From Cryoendolithus antarcticus (taxonomy: Eukaryota; Ascomycota; Dothideomycetes; Cladosporiales; Cladosporiaceae): a stretch of 64,000 bases of DNA. The notes under the pieces are model-generated. The model saw nothing but the letters and a program-made list of their open reading frames with translations, did no database searches and was not told the DNA's origin. Within the stretch, counting starts at the first letter, position 1; every line of letters begins with the position of its first letter. A program made the position numbers and the translations under genes. Below, piece by piece: positions 52,421 through 61,973 of the stretch. The stretch is taken from the NCBI GenBank assembly GCA_002077065.1, contig NAJO01000004.1:248001-312000 (forward strand). The letters are read 5' to 3'.

Positions 52421-53605
52421 ATGATTGTCGACCCCGTCCAGGCTTTCAGCAAGGCCACGTCTGCCCTGGCTTCGGCCTCGGTGTCGCCAGTGCCATCTGT
52501 TGTGCCCTCCCTTCCTGACTACCAGGATGCCACCGAGACTGGCGAGAGGACCCTTTGGTACGTCTACAAGTCTCACTCATCTCTCCCACAGCTCTGTGAA
52601 GCTTGCCAGCTGCTCATGTAGACGTCAATGAGCTTCATCGTGGAGAAACGAGCTGCAGAAGCGTTACAGAGCCGTGGCGAACTGAATCCAACGGCAATCA
52701 AAAACAGCAGCTAACGAGTCTTGCAGGGTCGTCTTCGTGATCATGTTCGTCGCCTCCGTTCTGTTCACCGGCCTCTCATGGAACGTCCCCATCGTGAGTT
52801 TTCTGGATTTCCAGCTACAGCTCAGCAACTGACACCCTGCAGTCCAAGCGTCTCTATCACATTGTCACGACCTTGATCGTCATCTTCGCCTCTCTCTCGT
52901 ACTTCGCCATGGCCAGCGGCCACGGCATCAGCTACCACAAGAGCATCGAGATCGAGAAGAACCGCCACGTCCCCGATGTGGAGAACGTCGTCTACCGCCA
53001 GGTCTACTGGGCACGTTACGTCGACTGGACTCTGACCACCCCGCTTCTCCTCCTCGATCTCGCTCTCCTCGCTGGCCTCAACGGTGGCAGCATCCTCATT
53101 GCCGTCGTTGCTGACATCATCATGGTCCTGACCGGTCTCTTCGCTGCCTTCGGCTCTGAGCAGACTGCCCAGAAGTGGGGCTGGTACACCATTGCCAACA
53201 TTGCCTACCTCGTTGTCATCTGGCAGCTCGTCTACCACGGCCGCGCCGCTGCCTCCTCCAAGGGTGGCAAGGTCGGAAGCTTCTTCGCTGCCATCGGTGG
53301 CTTCACTCTCGTCATCTGGACCGTCTACCCCATGTAAGCATATGCTATCTACTTCACACAATGATCAGTACTGACAACCTCACAGTGTCTGGGGAATTGC
53401 TGACGGCTCCCGCAACCTCAACGTTGACCAGGAGATCATCGCCTACGCCATCCTCGATGTGCTTGCCAAGCCCATCTTCGGTGCGTGGTTGCTGTTCACC
53501 CACCAGAGCATCCCAGAGACCAACGTCGACATCGGCGGATTCTGGAGCCAGGGTCTCTCCGGCGAGGGTGCCATCCGCGTTGGCGACGATGATGAGGGTG
53601 CTTAG
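52421..53605 (+). CDS. Fungal rhodopsin, proton-pump type
   Basis: A seven-helix retinal protein of the microbial rhodopsin family. Exons are 52421-52557, 52727-52793, 52843-53333 and 53386-53605, with introns of 169, 49 and 52 nt; the product is 304 aa. Junctions read RTLW-VVFVIM, NVPI-SKRLY and VYPI-VWGIAD. Alignment of helix C with bacteriorhodopsin is unambiguous: R126-Y-V-D129-W-T-L-T133-T-P-L-L-L-L-D140. Thus Asp129, Thr133 and Asp140 match D85, T89 and D96, the residues of an outward proton pump. Helix G has Asp256 (D212) and Lys260 (K216, Schiff base) in AILDVLAKPIFG. This resembles the Leptosphaeria pump and CarO rather than the photochemically slow NOP-1. Location is presumably the plasma membrane. 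No carotenoid gene is seen in the window. Confidence 0.96.
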
Positions 53606-54289
53606 ATGCATCACCATCAGCCAAGCCAATGTGCGTTCACGTCGCATCACCGTAACATCGGCAAAAGTTTGAGTGGAGGGGGAGAGGGGTGTAGTGGACG
53701 AGAATGGTAGTGGGGGAGCGCGGAGTGAAATGGACATGATTGCATGATTCGGGACACCTCTCCTCGCAGCACTATACCTTTCTAGCGATGCAGTCGCTGT
53801 TCAGTCTCTGCATGGAGCTGAGCAGTGGCTTTGTAAAATAGGTGCTTAATGCATAATCATCCTGGGGAGACCAAGTGTGCACATTTCTGTCTCATTCTCG
53901 TCTCGCTTTATCTTGATTGTGACCAACCTGCAATACGTGCCCTCGAGACAGCTCGCACGCGCGGGGCTGGAGCTCCCCCGCTGAGGTGTTTGTCTCGTTG
54001 CTACACGCAAGGGTCTGACAACGAAACCAACAGGGAGCTGCAAATTGACAGAAATGTCTCGTTGCGCGACTAAATTCTCTCGAAGGTACAGCGCATGAGC
54101 AGGCTTCACGTGAGCGACAATTGCTGGGGCCCAGACTCGTACCTGCCCCTAGCAACGCATTGCTTCTGTTGTCGTTCCCACCCATCTCTGCTACACCCGA
54201 TCTCGTCAATCACTGTTCACACCCACAGTCGCACTACAGCCGCTCTATCCTTCTCACCAATCCCATCAAAGTCTCGCGACCTCGTCACC
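53606..54289. other. Intergenic, rhodopsin 3' / RPEL promoter
   Basis: 684 bp between two plus-strand genes. No further gene seen; a pyrimidine-rich leader precedes the next ATG. Confidence 0.4.
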
Positions 54290-54878
54290 ATGGCCTCCTC
54301 GACCGATAATCCCACAGACAAGCCCACCGACAACCCCTCCATCGACACCACGCCCATCTCCCCTACCCTTGAGCGTCAAACTTCATTGGAGAAGCACTTG
54401 CAGACTCGGCCTGAGGAGCAGGATCTCAAGAACAGACATATTCTGCTGGACACTACTGCTGCGCCAGCGCTTCAGGCTCGAGCTGCAGAGTTGGAGAGGC
54501 AGCGTATTACGGATAATTTGAAGAAGGGGCTGAGTAAGAGGAGTGGGAAGGAGGAGCTTGTGGAGAGTGAGTAGCATCCTTCGATACTATCGACGGTGGA
54601 GGAGAATCAGTGCAGCTGCGCGCTGGTCTCGAGCGTTTTGAGCTTTTGTTAGGCTTCGGGGAGCATTGCCAAGTAGTTCTCGCTGATCATGTGTTGTTTC
54701 AGAGAACATTCTGCCTGACAGTACGGCGGCGCCTGGGCTGCAGGCACAGCAGAGGGAATTGCAGAAGCACATGAGGGCGAACAGCTTGGAGAAGCAGTTG
54801 CAGAGTCGGCCGAATCCCGAGGACTTGGTGAAGGGAGGCATATTGCAGAAGGATGAGAATCCTTTGGCAGACTCATGA
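54290..54878 (+). CDS. RPEL-repeat protein
   Basis: RPEL motifs bind monomeric actin in MRTF and Phactr proteins of animals. Exons are 54290-54566 and 54703-54878 with a 136-nt intron, joining as EELVE-KNILPDS; the product is 150 aa. Three repeats with a 44-residue period occupy about 31-54 (SLEKHLQTRPEEQDL), 75-98 (NLKKGLSKRSGKEEL) and 119-142 (SLEKQLQSRPNPEDL). Repeats one and three keep Arg-Pro; repeat two has Arg-Ser; the following Glu-Leu is Asp-Leu in one and three. Each is followed by an IL(L/P/Q) and an acidic residue. The N-terminus is Asp/Thr/Pro-rich and disordered. Start has a good context (CACCATGG). Actin binding in fungi is inference from the motif. Confidence 0.9.
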
Positions 54879-56321
54879 GAACGACATGGTGCTCGAGCTG
54901 TGATGCCCACACTAGGCACTGTGCCTGAGAAATGGCACTGTCGTCGTCAATCGGGAAGATTGGCAAGCTGGCACGAGGAGATCATACTTTGATTCTATGG
55001 CAGAGCGATCGCGGACAAGCTGTTGCTGATGCGATGGCATCATCACGGCCATGATGCGGCAGGAGTCTTACCTCATGCGATTAACACGATCCACTTCATC
55101 AGTGCCCGTGCTTCTCAACACGAAGAGCGGCGAAGAGTCTGCGTCGCAACGTGGAGCCGTCATTCTTGAATCATGTGAATGTCTGACCAACATGATCACT
55201 GTCGTGTAGGAGGATATATCGCACCGATTCCTCCACACTCGGTCAAATACCCAGAGAAGTGCCTAAATGCTGTTCCTCGGTGACTCTTCATCAGATGCCG
55301 AGAGGGTATATAGGTCGTCGTCAGTCCCACATGCAGCAGCACTCTCTTGTTCTGAATCTGTTGAACGTCTTCCTTATTCCATGATTCGGACATTGCTCGC
55401 CAGACGACGGTTGATCACCGGTGCGGGACTGTCAGAAAATCACGCTCCGGCGTCGCACTTTACCAAGTCCGTGGTGGATCTCGCAGGATCTGTGCAATGT
55501 CGAAAGTGAGCGTTTGCGAAGACCATCCTCGCAACTGGTACCGACTTCGCGTGCCACCGCTGCTCCAAGTCCGCCATCATGCACAGACTGCATCAGCTTG
55601 AGCGCTGGGCTGGCTCAGCGCGTCCCTTGGCAGACCGTCAGTTCCCGCTGCAAGGACATCTGTTGACAGAGCCTTCAGCCATACCCTGGCCTGCATGCGC
55701 TCGCGCGCTCAACACGAGCGTTTTCCGCCGGTAGCTGCATGTCACTTCGGACCGATCGTTGTAGGGCTGCAGCGGCTCGGGAAGACATCGCTCAGAGTGG
55801 TTAGTAGCGCTGCATGCTTTGCATGGGCAAACTCAGTCTCGGCCTTGTCGTTCAGCGCTCTGCCCTCGAACCTTACACCGTGCAGCAAGCGTCACTACGC
55901 TGCACCATGGCGCCAGGATTACACACCGTGGCTCGCCGTACTGCAGCAGTAGTTCTCGAACGCGCCACCAGCACGAAAGTATGCCCCGCTTGCAGGGAGA
56001 GGCACACGCAACTGCACGGTGGGTCTGACATGTTGGGAGTTAATACCTTCCATATTCCCTGTCAGTATCAATCATCTCTATTCATTTGCTTTGGCCAGTC
56101 TCTTCTATTCTGCAGCCACCAGCTTGACCTGCAGGGCTTGGTCATCCCTTCCCCAGTCTGCTTTAGCTTGCGCCTCTTCCCCGACAGTGCGTCCGTTGCA
56201 CAGACAGAGCTGCAATACTCGATGATTGATATGAAGGGTTGAGATGATGCTTTCTACATTACACTCAGGGCCTCAAGAGGTCTTCGCTCCTTCGAGAGAC
56301 CTGGGCCGATACATCCGTACT
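54879..56321. other. Intergenic upstream of Zn2Cys6 regulator
   Basis: 1.4 kb with only short, unrecognised frames. An in-frame ATG pair at 56244/56247 opens the regulator frame 26 codons early. Confidence 0.4.
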
Positions 56322-58085
56322 ATGGCCGACTCGTCGTCTTCGTCTTCGATATCTAACGCGACGAAGCGAGCTTGTGATGCGTGCCACAGGCGGAAAGTGA
56401 AGTGTATCGGAGATGGCGCGAAAGCCTGCAAGAATTGCACATCATCTGGACTCACGTGCACCTACAATGCCATACCTCAGAAGAAAGGACCAAAGGGCAG
56501 TCGTGCGAAAGTCATCACCGAATTGCGGGAGAATCAGCGCCAAACCCAGCTATCTTCTGGTCGCAATGGAATCGAGGAGACGCCTCACTCGCCTGCATAC
56601 CTTCGAAAGAAGGGACTGCTGTCCATGGAAATGATCACAGCGTGTGTGGACTACTTCTTCGCCAACATGTACCCAACCATGCCCATACTACACCGAGTCA
56701 AAGTTGGCGAAACAATCGGTCAGATGGAGCAGAGTCCAGAAGCTTACTGTCTGGTCGTGTCATTGTGTGGCTACATGATGATCCAACCGAATATGGTCCT
56801 GCCACCGACAGCATTCCAGGACGCCGACATACAGCTACAGCCTAGTCTTGAGCTTGGACAGCTGCTGATACTCGAGACGCTGCGCGTTCGCAAGACGTAT
56901 GACTACATTGAGTCGCCAACAGTCTGGTCCGTGATCACATCATTCTTCCTGTTTGGCAGCTACTTCTGTCTGGACCGACAGAACACAGCCTGGTTCCACC
57001 TGCGAGAAGCAACAACGCTGTCTCATGTGCTCGGCATGCAAGAAGAAAGCCACTACCAGACATCTGGAGACGTGATTGAGAGCTCACGCAAGCGACGGCT
57101 ATATTGGCTGTTATTTGTGACCGAACGAGCATATGCGCTGCAGAAGCACAAGCCATTGAGCTTGCACGCGACCATCAGTCTACCTACCATGGAAGATGAC
57201 CCGACGGAGACAGTCGAGCTCAGCGGCTTCGTGCATCTGGTCAACCTCTTCAGACCATTTGACGACACATTCGTCGGACTGTGGAACAAAGCGCGCACAG
57301 GCTGCTCGACTGAGTGGCTTGCAGCACTACAACAGCAACTCTCCGACGCCCTGCCAGTATACCTGGCAAGCACCGAGAGCCAGGCTGTGGATTTGCGATG
57401 CAGCCAGCAATGGCTCCGCACCATGGTTTGGCAACTCTCGATCAGCCACGGCTACCTCTCCTCGGTCGCATCCGAGAATGGGATGAGCTTCAAATTTCCT
57501 ATTGAGATCTCGCGCGACATGATTACAGCGATGAGTGGTTTCTCGCAAGCAGCCATGGAAGTCCACGGCATCGGGCTCATCGAGAAGCTCTTCGACGTTG
57601 CCTGCACGCTGATAGACGTTATGTCTTGTGTGCCTCATGAGCAGTACTCATTCGAGTACGGACCGCGCGACTACTTGAACCAGTTCATGACGATCATATC
57701 GAGTCTACGAGGCGGCCAGCAGAGATACCTGCCTCTGTTACTGACGAAAGTTCACGACGCGATGCCCACGATGCCTACACCTGGCTTCTCGATGCCGATG
57801 GCACCTGCTAGCTCCCGACTACTGGAGGATCTGTGGGACTCGGAAGGTAACAGCCAAGGTCAGACACATAGTAGCTCCGCAAGTACGCCTTTTGGCAGTC
57901 CGCCGCTAGATGCCATCGCGCCGCACACGGTGCCTGGCTTCAGGCACTCGTTTCCGCTCGGCACGTCAGGCATTGGATATGGTGACGTGACTGCACCGGT
58001 CTCGATGCCGATGTACCAAAATCAAGGTCCTCCACAGTCGATGTTCCCGACTTCGACGCCTGGACAGGAGTATCGAGGTGGCTGA
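56322..58085 (+). CDS. Zn(II)2Cys6 transcription factor
   Basis: A fungal binuclear-cluster regulator. It is a single frame; I prefer the ATG at 56322 (587 aa) because the cluster then begins at residue 18, but an in-frame ATG at 56244 (613 aa) is open. The cluster is Cys18, 21, 28, 36, 39 and 46 (ACDACHRRKVKC ... CKNCTSSGLTC), followed by the basic linker NAIPQKKGPKGSRAKV. The middle homology region (about 95-330) contains FFANMYPTMPILHR, SFFLFGSYFCLDR and SSRKRRLYWLLFVTERAYAL. The tail is Ser/Pro/Gly-rich. The linker wording recalls sugar- and starch-response regulators of the COL-26/BglR kind, from memory and with low confidence. Target genes cannot be inferred from the neighbours. Confidence 0.92.
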   Translation: MADSSSSSSISNATKRACDACHRRKVKCIGDGAKACKNCTSSGLTCTYNAIPQKKGPKGSRAKVITELRENQRQTQLSSGRNGIEETPHSPAYLRKKGLLSMEMITACVDYFFANMYPTMPILHRVKVGETIGQMEQSPEAYCLVVSLCGYMMIQPNMVLPPTAFQDADIQLQPSLELGQLLILETLRVRKTYDYIESPTVWSVITSFFLFGSYFCLDRQNTAWFHLREATTLSHVLGMQEESHYQTSGDVIESSRKRRLYWLLFVTERAYALQKHKPLSLHATISLPTMEDDPTETVELSGFVHLVNLFRPFDDTFVGLWNKARTGCSTEWLAALQQQLSDALPVYLASTESQAVDLRCSQQWLRTMVWQLSISHGYLSSVASENGMSFKFPIEISRDMITAMSGFSQAAMEVHGIGLIEKLFDVACTLIDVMSCVPHEQYSFEYGPRDYLNQFMTIISSLRGGQQRYLPLLLTKVHDAMPTMPTPGFSMPMAPASSRLLEDLWDSEGNSQGQTHSSSASTPFGSPPLDAIAPHTVPGFRHSFPLGTSGIGYGDVTAPVSMPMYQNQGPPQSMFPTSTPGQEYRGG

Positions 58086-58911
58086 AGAGAAGTACGGAAA
58101 AGAGATTCATGGGAACAAGACAGCATGGCGAACACTCCATGGTCAATGCTACACGCCCGCGATCTTGAAATTCTATATCGCAATACAACGGGAAATCCGG
58201 GACGAGCTCCACTATTGGCGACATGCGCAGGATGCTTCTTCTAGGGACACATCGCCAGTTCTGGAGCTGCTGAGCAAAAGCGAGGTTGTTCGATTGCCTT
58301 CTGTCGACGGAACGCAGACGTAGCCTCAGCTACACGACCGCAAACCCTTCGGACGCTGAGGGCGCCGAGATATCGAGGAGGATTCAATCATGACTATACG
58401 TGGTCACTACTCCCTAGAAGATACCCTAGAAGGTACAGGGAACGTTTCGTGATGCGACCGAGATCGGACGTGCAAATACCAGGTTTCGAGAGGGAACAAT
58501 GCCGTCTAGGCAAAGTGCTGCGTGGTGCTGCATTCCCGTCAAGACGTAGGATCAACAGCTACCTGTATACCCAATTGAATGTACTGTTATGCATCAACAC
58601 CGATTTGATAGTGGTAGAGTGCGTTCTCGATGTATAAATACAATCGAAGCAAGAGCCGCGGAACCGCGGCTCGACTCTGACCCCAGCTTTGAGTTTGGGT
58701 CCTGCATGTGATGTTCATATTGTACAGTACTTCGCGAATAGATAGTCGTGTAGAGGATTGTATGTTCTCAACCGCCCGATTTGCTTGTAGAGCCCATAGA
58801 TCTACCAAGTCATCCTTCGCCATCCTTGCCGCTCGCAATTCGCCTGCCTGGAAATTGAAGTCAGCGACAAGCGTATTGTCGGATCTCAAGTCTCCAACGT
58901 GCTTCAACACA
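58086..58911. other. Intergenic, regulator 3' / lipase 5'
   Basis: 826 bp. The last 200 bp are an open frame continuous with the lipase (ATGs at 58711 and 58762) and may be an N-terminal extension. No separate gene seen. Confidence 0.4.
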
Positions 58912-59850
58912 ATGTCCAAGATCACAACCCAAGAAGGCTGGCACCGATTTCCCGATGGATTTGAGGCCTACACTAAAGCTTGGATTCCCCAGCAGTCACC
59001 TCCAATCGCGCATTATGTCTTCATACACGGCTATTCGGATCACATCAATTCCTACGGCGGCTGCGCTCCGTTGCTGGCAGAGAATGGCATCAAAGTCCAC
59101 TCAATGGATCAACGAGGCTGGGGCCGCTCAGTCAAGACACCTGCCGTACGCGGCCGCACGGGACCCACTAAGCAAGTGCTAGACGACATGTCTTCCTTTA
59201 TCTCCTCCGTCCTCGAGGAGTCATCCAAAGACGGCGTCCCTCTCTTCCTGATGGGCCACTCCATGGGTGGCGGCCAAGTCCTGCAATACGCCGCGAAGGG
59301 TCCTCCAGAGATTCTCTCGCGGATCCGAGGTTTCTTGGCCGAAGCACCACTTATACAAGTCCATCCCGACACGAAGCCATGGAAACTCACCGAGTTCGCC
59401 GGCCGATGGGCAGGCAAGCTGATGCCTCACGCTCACATGGTCAACAAGCTCGACCACACTAAACTAGCCCGAGACCCAAACGTCGGCCTCCAATTCAAGC
59501 AAGACCCTCTCAACCACGAGACCGGCACGTTGGAAGGTCTCGCAGGCATGCTAGACCGCGCCAACGAGCTCGACTCTGGCAAGATCGTACTCAAAGACAG
59601 TGCTGGCGAAGGGGGGAAGCTGAGACTATGGATCGCGCACGGTGATGCTGATGGAGTTTGCGATTTCGAGGCTACAAAGAGGTTCTTTGAGAGGCAGAAA
59701 TTGGCTGACAAGGAGTTTAGGATTTATGAGGGGTGGTATCATGTGCTGCACGCAGAGGCTGGGGTGGATGAGAGGAAGTTCGCGGAGGATGTTGTGGAGT
59801 GGGTGAAAGCGAGGAGTGGGCCGTTGGAGGGGACGAAGTCGAGATTGTAG
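58912..59850 (+). CDS. Monoacylglycerol lipase (Yju3-like)
   Basis: A serine hydrolase that splits monoacylglycerols to glycerol and fatty acid, on lipid droplets and membranes in yeast. From the ATG at 58912 the product is 312 aa, the length of Yju3 (313). The triad is Ser117 in GHSMGG, Asp247 in HGDADGV and His277 in WYHVLH. HGYSDHINSYGG and DQRGWGRS are the usual early blocks. The frame is open upstream to ATGs at 58762 and 58711, adding 50 or 67 residues rich in Ser, Arg and Ala (FSTARFACRAHRSTKSSF), which would resemble a mitochondrial presequence. I take the short form because homologues start there, but the extension deserves a transcript check. It is convergent with SAR1 across 325 bp. 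Confidence 0.93.
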   Translation: MSKITTQEGWHRFPDGFEAYTKAWIPQQSPPIAHYVFIHGYSDHINSYGGCAPLLAENGIKVHSMDQRGWGRSVKTPAVRGRTGPTKQVLDDMSSFISSVLEESSKDGVPLFLMGHSMGGGQVLQYAAKGPPEILSRIRGFLAEAPLIQVHPDTKPWKLTEFAGRWAGKLMPHAHMVNKLDHTKLARDPNVGLQFKQDPLNHETGTLEGLAGMLDRANELDSGKIVLKDSAGEGGKLRLWIAHGDADGVCDFEATKRFFERQKLADKEFRIYEGWYHVLHAEAGVDERKFAEDVVEWVKARSGPLEGTKSRL

Positions 59851-60175
59851 TGTATTTTGATAGAAGATACGTTTCTGAGCTCGATGGATGACACAATGTT
59901 GGGAAATGCGTTGGTCACACTGTCTGGTGTATACCTCTCGATGCAGACTGTGGGAATGGCATCATGTGACTTGTGCATCATATTCTCCACGACCTTTGCA
60001 GTGTCAATATCTAATAAATTCGTCTCCTCGTCACAGTCCAACCTCCATGGTCTCGAATTCCCGTACGTGTCGGTTCCTCATGCCCATGGGGCGGAACGCT
60101 GGACGGAAGACGAATGCTTGGACCGGAACACCCATTACCCAGGACGTGAAGGGGCTATATGAGCGTATAGCTTCG
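59851..60175. other. Convergent 3' spacer, lipase / SAR1
   Basis: 325 bp between two stops. Nothing else seen. Confidence 0.4.
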
Positions 60176-60932
60176 CTAAACATACTGCGAGAGCCAGCGG
60201 ATACCCTCGCCATAGCCTTGTCGCATCACCACGGAGCACATGAAGATCTCGATTGGTCGGATGCCCTCGAGTGCGATCTTGCCCTTGCCAGCTGCGCAAG
60301 AAAATGTCAGCATGTCCCACTTGACCTCCTGATTTGCCAAACTTACTCGTCTGATACAGCCCTAACTCATGCCTCAGCTGATCCTCACTGACAGCGTTCG
60401 GGTGATCGATCTTGTTACCCAACACCAGGAAGGGCGTCTTATTCAGATCCTCCATACTCAACAGCGCATCAAGCTCTGCTTTGCTCTCCAGAAACCTCTC
60501 CGGGTCTTTCGCATCTACCAGAAAGACTATGCCGGACACCTCCGGGAAGTAGTCCTTCCATAGCCGTCGAGCTTGCTGATGCCCGCCCAAGTCGAACGTC
60601 GTAAAGCGGCAGGCTCCGATAGAGAGCTCTTCTGAGGTTGGGTGGAGGGTAGGTTGGAGTATGGCTACGCGGTCGTTCTTGAGCATGTGGAGGAGCTATA
60701 ATTGGCGAGGTTAGTGTCTTGCTTAGATTTAGCAGGTGGGTGCCCATACAGTCGTCTTGCCGGCATTGTCAAGGCCGAGGAAGAGAAGTTTGGCGTGCTT
60801 GTTTGCTAGACCCAACTGTGCGAGCACATCCCAGACTGTATGAAAGCATCTAATCAGCGCTCTGCGACCTCATCTTGCTACCCATATGTCGCCGCTTGGG
60901 GTAGTGGACGTACACCAGTCTATGATCCACAT
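60176..60932 (-). CDS. SAR1: Small GTPase Sar1 (COPII coat)
   Basis: GTPase that starts COPII vesicle budding from the ER. Four exons on the minus strand: 60914-60932 (19 nt), 60750-60835, 60347-60695 and 60176-60291; introns are 78, 54 and 55 nt. Junctions read MWIIDW-FWDVLAQ, AGKTT-LLHMLKN and [15 protein letters not shown]; the product is 189 aa, the family length. The N-terminal amphipathic helix [16 protein letters not shown], the P-loop GLDNAGKTT (residues 27-35), FDLGGH, the guanine motif NKID and the C-terminal IRWLSQYV are all present. An unspliced reading would lose both ends, so the introns are required. Function is highly conserved and certain by family. Confidence 0.97.
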
Positions 60933-61412
60933 GATGTCGCTTTGTCGTGGTCAACAGGGTATGATCAGAAGATCGAGGTAAGATCTGGGATTGAGGAAGT
61001 GTGGCAAAGTGGCAAGAGTGTGTATATAGGTGGCTTATGTGATCCTATGCGTCTCGCAACAATCGCATCTGTCCGCTTCGAGAGGCCAACATCACGGACT
61101 CGGGTGAAGTTGATGCCAAGCACCGATGGCAAACTCTATTCTGGAGGAACCATCACGTGCGAGCCATGCTCAAGTATATTCACTCCCAGCCCTCGGCCGG
61201 AGTGTCATCTGATCAGAGAGTCACTATCAGACGCCTCTACGTCCGGGCCAGTGAGCCCTTCGTAGAGAGTCGTTGTCACCGATCAGGCTACAAAAGACTG
61301 AGCCGTTGGCTATCGGACACACTCAGCTATCTATCTGCACATTGATGCTCAGGACTACATATCGAGGACTTCGAAGACCATTCAAGTTGATTAGACTCGT
61401 GGGCTCGCCGCG
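60933..61412. promoter_or_regulatory. Divergent promoter region, SAR1 / YwbE-like
   Basis: 480 bp between outward-reading starts. An intervening short plus-strand frame (from 60840) overlaps SAR1 intron and is not a gene. Confidence 0.45.
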
Positions 61413-61973
61413 ATGAATCATCCCAGGAACCGTCAGCAGCGACCTCCTCGCCAAGACCAAGACTCTACGCGAAGAAATGACCGATCATATGCCCCGCGCC
61501 CGAGCACCAGCTCGGTACCCACTGTGCAACAAGTCACTCGTGGAGCTCTAGTTTCAATCGTCCTCAAGGAAGATCAAACGACTGGCAGAGAGGTGCAAGG
61601 CACCGTGCAAGACCTCCTGACTCGTGGCAATCACCCTCGAGGCATCAAAGTCAGACTGATTGATGGTCGAGTGGGCAGAGTGCAGAGGATGGGTGGTGCT
61701 GTCCAGTCAGCACCGCAGGTCGCACAAGCACCTGTCTTAGTACCGACGAATTACCGACGTGAGGGTGGGACTTTGCCATCGACGAGAGACGTCAGGTTCG
61801 ATGAGTACGAGGCGCCACCTGTTCGAACGTTCTTCGATTTCCTGCCAGCCGAGATGCAGCATGAGAGCACAGTACCTATGAACACTACGCCAACGGTGAA
61901 GTGTCCGATCTGTGGAGAGTTCGAGGGCGATGAGGTTGCAGTCTCACGTCACGTCGACGAACATCTGACTTGA
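61413..61973 (+). CDS. YwbE-domain protein with C-terminal zinc finger
   Basis: A single frame of 186 aa from an ATG after the divergent spacer. Residues about 38-95 match the YwbE (DUF2196) family: GALVSIVLKEDQTTGREVQG, then DLLTRGNHPRGIKVRL and GRVGRVQRM. In bacteria this domain stands alone in a protein of about 65 residues of unknown function. Here it has a basic Gln/Arg/Pro-rich N-terminus, a linker with DEYEAPPVRTFFDFLP, and a terminal C2H2-like finger with Cys164, Cys167, His180 and His184 (CPICGEFEGDEVAVSRHVDEH, given as residues 164-184). The finger resembles UBZ-type ubiquitin-binding fingers. The pairing suggests a nucleic-acid or ubiquitin-related role; this is inference. Confidence 0.85.
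   Translation: MNHPRNRQQRPPRQDQDSTRRNDRSYAPRPSTSSVPTVQQVTRGALVSIVLKEDQTTGREVQGTVQDLLTRGNHPRGIKVRLIDGRVGRVQRMGGAVQSAPQVAQAPVLVPTNYRREGGTLPSTRDVRFDEYEAPPVRTFFDFLPAEMQHESTVPMNTTPTVKCPICGEFEGDEVAVSRHVDEHLT

Noticed and set aside
60135..60686. 183-codon minus-strand frame as a full protein
   Set aside because: It reads through the last SAR1 intron; the spliced model restores the conserved Sar1 C-terminus.
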